Part shown: piece by piece, positions 1 to 7,249 of the stretch
Layout: each line of letters begins with the position of its first letter
Position numbering within the stretch: position 1 is the stretch's first letter
Assembly (NCBI GenBank): GCA_005502915.1
Contig: SCMT01000001.1
Coordinates: forward strand, 1 to 64,000
Direction: 5' to 3'
Length of the DNA: 64,000 nucleotides
DNA from: Lysobacteraceae bacterium 2PB
Lineage (GTDB): Bacteria; Pseudomonadota; Gammaproteobacteria; Xanthomonadales; Xanthomonadaceae
The notes under the pieces: model-generated
The model's database searches: none
Told to the model about the DNA's origin: nothing
Seen by the model: only the letters and a program-made list of their open reading frames with translations
Translations under genes and position numbers: made by a program

Positions 1-1294
1 GGGCGGGAGGCGCCGGGGGCGGCGTGCGCGATGCATCGGCGACCACCATCACCAGTTCGACGCCTGCGAAACTGCCGTCCGCTTTCTCTTCGCCGACCTT
101 CACGACCGCCGGCTTGCCTTCGGCGACGACCAGGCGCGGCTGGCTGAGGTCGCGACCGTTGCGCTTGAGCGCCATGGCGATGTCGTAACGACCGCCGTCG
201 ATGGCGCGCGCGGTCGCATCGACATCGATCGTGCCACCCTTGCCGTCCTGCTGGCGCAGCTTCATGAGCTGTCCGTCCGGATTGACGACGGCGAAACGCT
301 CGACCTCCTCGCCGTCGATGCGCAGGGAGAGATCGATGCGCTGGTCACCGCTGCGCACCTCGGCGCTGCGGAGGTCGGCGGGCTGGACGGACGCCTTCGG
401 CGCGCGCGCCGGCTGCGCGGACCAGACCGCGAAACCGGTGCCCAGCGCGAGCAGGGCGACGGTGATGGCGCCGATGCGCCGCGTCCACGGACGCGGCATC
501 GGGGATGTGAGTTGCATGACTCGCTCCTTCAGGGGATGGGAGAACCCCCAGTGACAGCCCAGCGGCGCCTGCCGGTCTGCCATGAGGGTCTTGAGCATCG
601 CTTCGCCGTACGCGCGTCGCGAATCGGGGTGCGCCGCGATCACCGCCTGGTCGCAGGCGAGTTCCTGATCGTGGCGAAAGGATCGGGCCGCCAGGTGCAC
701 CAGCGGGTTGAACCAGAACACGCAGCGCAGCGCGGCCACGGCGAAGTTCGCCAGGTGGTCGCCGCGACGGCGGTGGGTGCGTTCGTGCGCGAGCATCAGC
801 TGCCGCTCGCGGGCGTCGTAGCGCAGCTGGAAATCGTCGGGCAGCACGATGCGCGCGCGCACCACGCCCAGCAGTGCGGGCAAGCCGAGGCTGGTCTGCG
901 CTTTCCACAGGTCGTCGCGAAGCGGACGGAGGCGGCCGAGGCCACGCTCGAAGCGACGCTGCTGCCACCACAGGCGCAGGGCCATCGCCAGCGCGCCGAG
1001 CAGCCAGAACGAGGCGAGCCAGGGCGTCGGATCGAACGTCGCCAACGGCGTCACCGGCGTGGTCGTCGCAGCGACAGGCATCGCCATCGGCGCCACGGCG
1101 ACCGGCACCTCCGCGACCGGCGCCGGCAGCAGCACCGCCAGCAGCGATGCCGGCACCAGCCACCATGCCGCATAGGCCACTCCGGCGCCGAAACGCGGGC
1201 GCAGCCAGCGCGACAGCAGGAATGCGAGTACGACGGCCGCGCTCAGCGCCAGCGTCGCGCCGCCGAAGGCATCGAGGAGATCAACGCGGCTCAT
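1..1294 (-). CDS. M56-family (BlaR1-like) membrane metallopeptidase, C-terminus cut by window edge
   Basis: Inner-membrane zinc peptidase of the M56 family, which typically inactivates its partner BlaI repressor after sensing a signal. Translating down from the ATG at 1294 gives a hydrophobic N-terminus and the zinc motif HERTH at residues 170-174. A second conserved segment, DQELACD, lies about 40 residues on and supplies the likely third (Glu) ligand. A further membrane segment near residue 265 is followed by a beta-rich periplasmic region. No penicillin-binding STxK sensor domain is seen in the 431 residues available, so the input may not be a beta-lactam. The start overlaps the end of the BlaI gene by 14 nt, implying translational coupling. 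The gene continues beyond base 1, so its C-terminal domain is unknown. Confidence 0.88.
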   Translation of the reverse strand, partial: MSRVDLLDAFGGATLALSAAVVLAFLLSRWLRPRFGAGVAYAAWWLVPASLLAVLLPAPVAEVPVAVAPMAMPVAATTTPVTPLATFDPTPWLASFWLLGALAMALRLWWQQRRFERGLGRLRPLRDDLWKAQTSLGLPALLGVVRARIVLPDDFQLRYDARERQLMLAHERTHRRRGDHLANFAVAALRCVFWFNPLVHLAARSFRHDQELACDQAVIAAHPDSRRAYGEAMLKTLMADRQAPLGCHWGFSHPLKERVMQLTSPMPRPWTRRIGAITVALLALGTGFAVWSAQPARAPKASVQPADLRSAEVRSGDQRIDLSLRIDGEEVERFAVVNPDGQLMKLRQQDGKGGTIDVDATARAIDGGRYDIAMALKRNGRDLSQPRLVVAEGKPAVVKVGEEKADGSFAGVELVMVVADASRTPPPAPPA

Positions 1295-1658
1295 CGTGGC
1301 CCTCCAGGCTGTCGACCAGCCGGCGCAGTTCCGCCACGTCGGCGGCGCTGAGCTTGCGGTGCTCGCTGAAATGCGCGACCAGCGGTGCGACGCGGCCGTC
1401 GAACAGGCGCGCGAGCAGGCTTTCGCTCTCGCCCATCACCCAGTCTTCGCGGCGCAGCTTCGGCGAATAGAGGTAACGACGGCCGTCCTTCTCGGCTTCG
1501 ATCGCGCCCTTGTTGAGCAGGCGGTTGAGCAGGGTCTTCACCGTGGCTTCCTGCCAGTCCTGGCGGCCGGCCAGCGCGGCGAACACCTCGTCGGAGGTCT
1601 GCGGGCTGCGCTGCCAGAGCACTTCCATCACGGCGGATTCGGCTTCGCTGATCTGCAT
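1281..1658 (-). CDS. BlaI/MecI/CopY-family transcriptional repressor
   Basis: A 125-residue winged-helix repressor. It begins MQISEAESAVMEVLW, the usual start of this family. The helix-turn-helix follows (residues about 15-60, including TVKTLLNRLLNKGAI), then a C-terminal dimerisation helix region that carries the peptidase cleavage site in family members. The ATG at 1658 is chosen because it matches the family N-terminus. A longer upstream reading would run through the operator. It forms an operon with the M56 peptidase (14-nt overlap) and probably represses that operon through the palindromic site at 1671-1716. The inducing signal cannot be told from sequence. Confidence 0.93.
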   Translation of the reverse strand: MQISEAESAVMEVLWQRSPQTSDEVFAALAGRQDWQEATVKTLLNRLLNKGAIEAEKDGRRYLYSPKLRREDWVMGESESLLARLFDGRVAPLVAHFSEHRKLSAADVAELRRLVDSLEGHDEPR

Positions 1659-1670
1659 GGTCGCCCCGGA

Positions 1671-1716
1671 ATCGTTTACGCGTGTAATTGAAATGCAGAT
1701 TACACGCGTAAACGAT
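1671..1716. promoter_or_regulatory. Large palindromic operator upstream of the BlaI gene
   Basis: Two perfectly complementary 18-nt arms (1671-1688 and 1699-1716) flank a 10-nt spacer. Each arm is itself a near-dyad of the TTTACGCGTGTAA type, resembling half-sites of BlaI/MecI operators, so two repressor dimers could bind. The edge of the palindrome lies 13 nt from the BlaI start codon, which fits autoregulation. It may also affect the divergent gene that starts at 1817. Confidence 0.8.
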
Positions 1717-1816
1717 CGCGTCAAGACCGTTCGTCGGCGACAGGCATGGCCGTGCGACGGCACGCCGTTTTGACGCGACGCAGGACGCCGCCGGCGAAGT
1801 CCGCGATGATGGCGGC

Positions 1817-3787
1817 ATGGACCCGCAGACCGCCCCACCCCGCCTCCACAGCCTCGACGATGCCGTCGAGACCCTTCTCGCCAGCATCGACGGCCCGCTG
1901 CGCGTCGCCGCGCCGCTGGGCATCGGCAAGCCGCACCGGCTGTTGAATGCCCTGTATGCCCGCTGCGAACGCGACCCATCACGACCGCTGCACCTGTACA
2001 CCGCCCTGTCGCTGGACCCGCCGACCCCGGCCAACGACCTGCAGCGGCGCTTCCTCGCGCCGTTCCTGTCGCGCCACTTCGGCGACGACTTCCCGCGCCT
2101 GGCCTACGTGCAGGCGATCCGCCGCGACGCGCTGCCGGCGCACATCGAGGTGGAGGAGTTCTACATGCAATCCGGCGCGATGCTGCGTTCGCGTCAGGCG
2201 CAGCGCCGCTACGCCAGCCTCAACTACACCCATGTCGCCCGCGCCATCGCCGACCGCGGCGCGAACGTGTTCGTGCAGAAGGTGGCCTCGAACGCCGACG
2301 GCAGTCGCCTGTCGCTGTCGTCGAACACCGACCTGACCTTCGACGCGGTCGACGCCATCGTCGCGCGCGGCCTGCCGCGACCCCTGCTGGTGGCGGAAAT
2401 CGATCCGGCGCTGCCGTGGATCGAGAACGGCGCGTCGGTCGACGCGTCCTACTTCGATCTGGTGGTCACGCCGCCGGGCCCGCATCCGAAGCTGTTCGCG
2501 CTGCCGCGCCAGCCGGTGGCCGACGCGGAATACGCGATCGGCTTCTTCGCGAGCACGCTGGTGCGCGACGGCGGCACGCTGCAGATCGGCATCGGCGCGC
2601 TGGCCGACGCGCTGTCGCACGCGCTGGTGCTGCGCCACACCGACAACGCGACGTATCGCCGCGTCCTGCAGGCATTGGATCCGGAGATCGAACGCCATCC
2701 GGCGGTGATCGCCAGCGGCGGGCTGGGGCCGTTCGAGCAGGGCCTGTACGGCTGCAGCGAGATGATCAACGAAGGCTTCCGCGCGCTGGTGCAGGCGGGG
2801 GTGATCCGGCGCAAGGTCGTGGACGACGAGGCGCTGATGCGACGCGTCGGCGACGGCAGCGCAAGCGAGGCCGACCTCGCGCGGCTCGATCGCGAAGGCG
2901 AATACCTGCACGGCGCGTTCTATCTCGGCTCGCACGATTTCTACGACTGGCTGCGCACCCTCGACGAGGACGCGCGGCGCGGCATCGGCATGCGTCGCGT
3001 GAGCGAGGTGAACGAGTTGTACGGCGGGCGCGAGTCGCTGGAACGGGTACAGCGTCGCGAGTCGCGCTTCTTCAACACCTGCATGATGGCCACCGCGCTG
3101 GGCGCGGCGGTGTCGGACGCGCTGGCCGACGGCCGCGTGGTGTCCGGTGTCGGCGGCCAGTACAACTTCGTGGCGATGGCGCATGCCCTGCCCTGCGCGC
3201 GCTCGGTCCTGATGCTGCGCGCCACACGCGAGGAGCCCGGGCTGCCGGCGATTTCCAGCATCCTGTGGAACTACGGGCACACCACCATCCCGCGCCACCT
3301 GCGCGACCTCTACGTCAGCGAGTACGGCATCGCCGACCTGCGCGGCGCCTGCGACGAGGACTGCGTGCGGACGATGGCCGGGATCGCGGACGCGCGTTTC
3401 CAGGCGGCCCTGCTGCGCACCGCGCACGAGCACGGCAAGGTCGACAGTGCGGCGCCCGACCCGCGCGCGCTGGCGCACAACACGCCGGAACGCCTGCGCG
3501 AAGCGTTTGCGCCCTTCCGCGCCGACGGCACCCTGCCCGACTACCCGCTGGGCAGCGACTTCACGCCGGTGGAACAGCGCCTGGTGAAGGCGCTGACCTG
3601 GCTGAAGGCGAACACCGCCACGCGCGGCGCGAAGCTGAAGACCATCGTGCGGGCGCTGTTCGTGCCGAAGCCGACCTCACCGGACGACCTCGCAGCGCTG
3701 GCCCGCATGGGCTATGCCTCGCCCGCCGGTGCGGGCGAAGCGCTGTACGCGAAGCTGGTGGCGCTGGCGTTGCGCGAAACACGCTGA
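1817..3787 (+). CDS. Acetyl-CoA hydrolase/transferase family protein
   Basis: A 656-residue enzyme of the family that includes acetyl-CoA hydrolase, succinyl-CoA:acetate CoA-transferase and 4-hydroxybutyrate CoA-transferase. These move or hydrolyse CoA thioesters through a covalent glutamyl-CoA intermediate. The segment YGCSEMINEGF places the likely catalytic Glu at residue 315. The C-terminal lobe carries GVGGQYNF near residues 444-450, matching the CoA-binding GxGGQ loop. The protein is about 100-200 residues longer than the 430-550 aa canonical enzymes. It has an extended N-terminus and an extra C-terminal helical region after about residue 560. It stands alone as a monocistronic gene, divergent from the BlaI operon. 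Substrate is not predictable. Confidence 0.85.
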   Translation: MDPQTAPPRLHSLDDAVETLLASIDGPLRVAAPLGIGKPHRLLNALYARCERDPSRPLHLYTALSLDPPTPANDLQRRFLAPFLSRHFGDDFPRLAYVQAIRRDALPAHIEVEEFYMQSGAMLRSRQAQRRYASLNYTHVARAIADRGANVFVQKVASNADGSRLSLSSNTDLTFDAVDAIVARGLPRPLLVAEIDPALPWIENGASVDASYFDLVVTPPGPHPKLFALPRQPVADAEYAIGFFASTLVRDGGTLQIGIGALADALSHALVLRHTDNATYRRVLQALDPEIERHPAVIASGGLGPFEQGLYGCSEMINEGFRALVQAGVIRRKVVDDEALMRRVGDGSASEADLARLDREGEYLHGAFYLGSHDFYDWLRTLDEDARRGIGMRRVSEVNELYGGRESLERVQRRESRFFNTCMMATALGAAVSDALADGRVVSGVGGQYNFVAMAHALPCARSVLMLRATREEPGLPAISSILWNYGHTTIPRHLRDLYVSEYGIADLRGACDEDCVRTMAGIADARFQAALLRTAHEHGKVDSAAPDPRALAHNTPERLREAFAPFRADGTLPDYPLGSDFTPVEQRLVKALTWLKANTATRGAKLKTIVRALFVPKPTSPDDLAALARMGYASPAGAGEALYAKLVALALRETR

Positions 3788-3820
3788 CCCTTCCGGCGCC
3801 TGACGCATCCAGGGAACAGA

Positions 3821-3848
3821 AAGGCAGGGCCAGGACAGGCCCTGCCTT
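3821..3848. terminator. Bidirectional hairpin between convergent genes
   Basis: A perfect 11-bp stem (AAGGCAGGGCC against its complement, 3821-3831 and 3838-3848) with a 6-nt loop. It sits between the CoA-transferase stop at 3787 and the stop of the secreted protein gene at 3913. On the minus strand it is followed by TTTCTG, so termination of the minus-strand gene is the better-supported direction. Confidence 0.65.
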
Positions 3849-3912
3849 CCATCGCATCACCCTGTGGATGACCAGGGCTCGAGGACGCTCGCGCGTCGCC
3901 CGGCCTGAACCA

Positions 3913-5451
3913 TCACGGCGTGGGTCCGTAGGACAGCTTGCAGCACGCCCGGATGTCGTCCACCGGCTTGCGTTGCGGCAGCGGCAGCGCGCTCGACGGA
4001 ATTTCATGGCGAACGAACGACAGCGGCGTGCGCGCCAGCGTCAGGAGCGTCGCCGGCAGCCGCCATTTCTCGGAGCATGTCGGCTGTCCCCAGGTGAAGA
4101 AGTCGAAGTTCAACGCGCGCAGCGTGTAGGCGTCCTGCGGATCGGACGCCGGGAATGGCGAGGTCGTCGACCCCGCGAGATAGGCGCCGTTGGCTGCGGC
4201 CGAGATCGAGAAGATCTTCTCGGCCCCGGACATGGTCGGCGCGGCCCCGTAGCGCATGCCGATGGCGGTCTGGCCATTGGTCAAGGTGTACGGCAGCAGC
4301 GTCTGCGGATCCGCCAGGGTCAGATAGCCATCCTGGCTGTTGGGATTGCTGCCCCATTGCCCCGTGAACGCGCCGTTGACCTCGCCGCCGACCATCAGCA
4401 CGCCGGCCGGTGCATTGAGATGTGTACTGGCAAGGGTGAGGTCGGTCGCCCGCGCGATCTCCACATCCGCCGCGTAGCCCCAGTGGGCATGCCGCAGCAG
4501 ACCGCAGCTGGCATCGAAGCGGGCGAGGTACATCTGCGTGCCCTGGGTGCTGGACGATGTCTGGCCGACCGCGATGAAACCGATGCCGGTGCTGTCCTTG
4601 TAGGCGACCACGTCGTGGAACTGCGCACGCTGCAGGCCATCGACGCGCACGGCGCAGATCGGCGCGCCGGTGTTGCCGTCGACCACCATCGCCGCCGCGA
4701 ACGCGCCGTGCGCGCCCACCGCGACCAGACGCGCGACGTTCGAGCCCGGCGGCGGCGCCATCTCGGCGAGCGCGGCCATCGACCACGTACCGCCCGCCGG
4801 CTGCACCAGCGGATAGTCCCAGCCCCACTGGTAGGGCTGGGAGACGCTGGGACTGCTCGACAGGCGCACGATGCGCGGCACACGCACATTGCTGCCGGCG
4901 GCCTGGAAATTGCCCAGGGCGACGACATCGCCCGGCACGGTCACAGGCGCCGTGCCGTTGCCGAACTTCGCCTGGAGGATGTCGGCGCCCAGGTTCAGGC
5001 CGTTGGTCGCGCCATAGGAAAAGCGCCACTGCGGCTGGCCGTTGCAGTCGAACTTGGTGACGACCAGGCGCGAGGTCGGATCGGTCGTGGTCTGGTCGAG
5101 GCTGCCGACCGTGACGAAGCCGCTGCCGTCGCTGTACTCGGCGGCGCGCGCGCCCTGTTCGGGTTGCGAATTGCTGTCGTATTCGGCGATGAAGCGCGGC
5201 GCCCCGGTGGTGCCGGTGGGCGACAGGCGCTGCACCAGCAGGTTGGTGTTCGGGTTGCTGCCGCCGGGGCTGGCAGTGCCGACACTGAGGACATCACCGG
5301 TGGGCGTGCAATGACGCAGTTCAAGCGTGCCGCGATGGATTTCCGACTGCGAGGTGAGGCCGGTGGCGGTTTCCCAGCTTTGCGCGTGGCCGGCCATCGG
5401 CCAGGACGCAAGGGCAAGCACCGTTGTGGCCAGCAGGGTTTGCCTGTTCAT
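3913..5451 (-). CDS. Exported protein of unknown function, probable beta-propeller-like repeat fold
   Basis: A 512-residue protein with a clear signal peptide (MNRQTLLATTVLALASWPMAGHAQ, cleavage after AQ). The mature part is rich in Gly, Ser, Thr and aromatic residues. It contains recurring blocks of the form VxxGxxxxxG...ARFD or KFD followed by FSYG/WGY (for example RLVVTKFDCNGQPQWRFSYG and MYLARFDASCGLLRHAHWGY). Such blocks resemble delta-60 or SBBP-type propeller repeats. I do not recognise a named family. The second of two adjacent ATGs is chosen because an AGGAG lies 6 nt upstream of it. It heads a group of exported-protein genes. Confidence 0.8.
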   Translation of the reverse strand: MNRQTLLATTVLALASWPMAGHAQSWETATGLTSQSEIHRGTLELRHCTPTGDVLSVGTASPGGSNPNTNLLVQRLSPTGTTGAPRFIAEYDSNSQPEQGARAAEYSDGSGFVTVGSLDQTTTDPTSRLVVTKFDCNGQPQWRFSYGATNGLNLGADILQAKFGNGTAPVTVPGDVVALGNFQAAGSNVRVPRIVRLSSSPSVSQPYQWGWDYPLVQPAGGTWSMAALAEMAPPPGSNVARLVAVGAHGAFAAAMVVDGNTGAPICAVRVDGLQRAQFHDVVAYKDSTGIGFIAVGQTSSSTQGTQMYLARFDASCGLLRHAHWGYAADVEIARATDLTLASTHLNAPAGVLMVGGEVNGAFTGQWGSNPNSQDGYLTLADPQTLLPYTLTNGQTAIGMRYGAAPTMSGAEKIFSISAAANGAYLAGSTTSPFPASDPQDAYTLRALNFDFFTWGQPTCSEKWRLPATLLTLARTPLSFVRHEIPSSALPLPQRKPVDDIRACCKLSYGPTP

Positions 5452-5612
5452 CATCGACTCCTGATTCCATGGAAAGGATGGGACAGCGGAGCAATGGGGC
5501 GCGAGCGCACCGGACCGGCGTGGAACGTCGCGCCACATCACCAGGTGGCATGGTTCGTTGCTGCGTTTCTGCAAAAAATGCGTGCGCCGGCAAAACCGGC
5601 GGCGACATCCGG

Positions 5613-5948
5613 TCAACCGCCGCCGACATGACCCGCATCGCCCAGCACGCGTCCGGCATCCCTGGGCTCGGTGCGCGGCCTGGGCGTCTTCGACGTGCGG
5701 TTGGCATCGTTCGGATCGGTGATCGCGGAAGCCGTCGGCTGGCAAGGCTCGATCACCTCCGCGCCGCGATACGAGGACACCGCCGCGAGGCAGTCGGCTT
5801 CCGAGTCGGCGGCGATGGGCAGCATCCGCGGTGCGACGCCGCCATCGTCGCAGGCGATGAGCGCGGTCCATTGCCGACCTGTGGCGAGCGTTGCCGGCAA
5901 CGTCGCGACGGATGCGGCGATCACCGCCAGGGTGAGGATGTGTTTCAT
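5613..5948 (-). CDS. Small exported hypothetical protein
   Basis: A 111-residue protein starting MKHILTLAVIAASVATLPATLA, a plausible signal peptide. The short mature domain has two cysteines (ACDDGG and ADCLAAV) and a third in EPCQP, so one disulfide is likely. The C-terminal third (after ITDPND) is Pro/Arg/Gly-rich and looks disordered. It lies 83 nt downstream of the 6032-6337 gene on the same strand and could be co-transcribed with it. The family is not recognised. Support is its signal peptide and position among similar genes. Confidence 0.62.
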   Translation of the reverse strand: MKHILTLAVIAASVATLPATLATGRQWTALIACDDGGVAPRMLPIAADSEADCLAAVSSYRGAEVIEPCQPTASAITDPNDANRTSKTPRPRTEPRDAGRVLGDAGHVGGG

Positions 5949-6031
5949 GGCATGACCTGCGAGGGTGGAAGAAGATCGGCCGCGTCCCTGCGGCCCTGCG
6001 CACGCTTTGTGGCGCGTCAGTCGGCGTCGAA

Positions 6032-6337
6032 TCAGTAGGCGTCGAACCAGCACCAGTCGACGACCGTGACGCCGGGCGTGCCGGTGAGGCTGGCCAGCTG
6101 GCCTTCGCAGTAGACCTGCGAGTCGGCGGTGATGTTGATGTAGCTGTAGGACGACACGGTGCCGTCGGGGCGCGTGGTCACGTTCACGTAGCGGACCTTC
6201 GCGCGCCAGACGCCGGGCACGTAGGGCGTCGGGCCGACCGGATCGAGCGTGCCGGCACCGATCCGGGCAGCGGAGACCGGGGCGGACGCGGCGGCGATCG
6301 ACAAGGTGAGGACGAGGGCGGCGAGGATGGATTTCAT
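6032..6337 (-). CDS. Small exported hypothetical protein
   Basis: A 101-residue protein with a signal peptide MKSILAALVLTLSIAAASAPVSA, then a short domain ending CEGQLASLTGTPGVTVVDWCWFDAY. It has two cysteines positioned to form a disulfide. Style and length resemble the small secreted DUF6289-like proteins of this bacterial family, but I cannot confirm membership. Its upstream region (6454-6508, minus strand) carries the same TANNCT box and phased C-tract repeats as the three secreted-protein genes on the plus strand, so it may be controlled with them. Confidence 0.72.
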   Translation of the reverse strand: MKSILAALVLTLSIAAASAPVSAARIGAGTLDPVGPTPYVPGVWRAKVRYVNVTTRPDGTVSSYSYINITADSQVYCEGQLASLTGTPGVTVVDWCWFDAY

Positions 6338-6453
6338 CGGGACTCCTGGAAAGCTGCCGTGGTCGGAGGCGTGCGGCGACGGCGCCCGGACGGCAGGCGG
6401 GGCGACGATGCGTTCGGAGCGAACCTGCCTGCGATGCAGGGCGGCACCGGCTC

Positions 6454-6508
6454 AGGCTAGGAGCGGCCACGCACCCCGGACAGTGCGAAGCGGGGGCATC
6501 CGCGGGAC
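6454..6508 (-). promoter_or_regulatory. Predicted promoter with phased C-tracts for the 6032-6337 gene
   Basis: On the minus strand, TAGCCT (6459-6454) preceded by CTCC resembles the -10 boxes of the secreted-protein genes. Two C-runs (6506-6504 and 6496-6492) lie 10-11 bp apart. The nearer one starts 37 nt upstream of the -10, the same geometry as upstream of 6678, 12975 and 15931. In GC-rich DNA, C-runs alone are weak evidence. Confidence 0.42.
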
Positions 6509-6587
6509 GTCGGCAGGGTGTTTTCCGAAGCGTCCGGGGCGCCGCTGGCACCGGATCGAATGGAAGATCAAGCACTTGGCGCGGATT

Positions 6588-6644
6588 TCACCCCATGTTC
6601 TCCCCGACCCGCGGCGACCCGACGCCCCGGCATGGTCCTAGACT
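6588..6644 (+). promoter_or_regulatory. Predicted promoter with 11-bp direct repeat, module 1
   Basis: TCACCCC (6588-6594) and TCTCCCC (6599-6605) form a direct repeat with exact 11-bp phase. TAGACT at 6639-6644, 37 nt after the second C-run begins, is the likely -10 box and lies about 34 nt before the ATG at 6678. The same arrangement recurs upstream of the two paralogous genes, which is why I treat it as real. Confidence 0.55.
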
Positions 6645-6677
6645 GTATGTCCCCATCGCTCACCGGACCGAGAGACC

Positions 6678-7169
6678 ATGCGCCACGTTTCCCCTCTGTC
6701 GCTCCTGCTCTGCCTGCTGGCCGCATCGACGGCCTCCGCGCACGACACCGTGCCCAAAACCTGGTGTCCGACGGGGACCCAGCAGGTGGTCCTCCGGCAG
6801 TTCTCGTTCAGCGAACGCCAGCTGGTCGAGTACCGCAACCAGCGACTGGGCGATGCCTCGGTACTGGGCAGCACCTGCAACACCCTCAAGACCTGCGGGA
6901 TCATCGACGAGTGGTACTGGGCGAACCAGATGGCGCACGAGTACGCGCTGGGCCAGCTGCGCACGACGAGCACATCGCTGAGCGAGTCGCCGATGCCGGT
7001 GGTGAAATCGCCCCTCACCTTCAATCTCAACGTCGACCTCAAGCCGGTCAACGGCATCCTCGACCACCACGACCAGTACCGCTTCAGCCAGGGGCTGGCC
7101 GGCGATGTCGTGGTGTGCCGCGCGACCGCGACGCCGCTGCCGTCCGGCACGCAGGTCAGGATGCGCTGA
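6678..7169 (+). CDS. Small secreted protein, module 1 (paralogue of 12975 and 15931)
   Basis: A 163-residue exported protein. The signal peptide ends ...STASAH, then the mature protein begins DTVPKTWC. It shares with its two paralogues the post-signal Cys, an FSFSERQL helix motif, a CGIID block around residue 78 and a late Gly-Leu-x-Gly...Cys segment. It differs in lacking the CxxC pair near the C-terminus and in an extra tail after VVCRA. It faces the TPR-PAS gene at 7250-9436 across an 80-nt gap, the same convergent arrangement as the other two copies. Function unknown; a periplasmic or surface ligand or partner for the neighbouring membrane protein is an inference from repeated linkage. 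Confidence 0.8.
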   Translation: MRHVSPLSLLLCLLAASTASAHDTVPKTWCPTGTQQVVLRQFSFSERQLVEYRNQRLGDASVLGSTCNTLKTCGIIDEWYWANQMAHEYALGQLRTTSTSLSESPMPVVKSPLTFNLNVDLKPVNGILDHHDQYRFSQGLAGDVVVCRATATPLPSGTQVRMR

Positions 7170-7249
7170 TCGCAGGGTGAGGCGCGCCCTCGCATGACGG
7201 CGGAAGGCCCGATTGCAGGCGCCGGACAGGACATGCGCCCTGCCGGGGA

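Larger units (their letters stand above)
6338..6677. other. Divergent intergenic region with two opposed promoters
   Basis: 340 nt without a gene, between the minus-strand gene starting at 6337 and the plus-strand gene starting at 6678. It holds the minus-strand promoter at 6454-6508 and the plus-strand promoter at 6588-6644. I see no other feature in it. Confidence 0.6.

Noticed and set aside
2416-5631. Very long open frame (over 1000 codons) on the plus strand
   Set aside because: It runs through the CoA-transferase in another frame and antisense to the exported protein; its translation is a low-complexity Arg/Ala/Gly mix, a GC-rich shadow.
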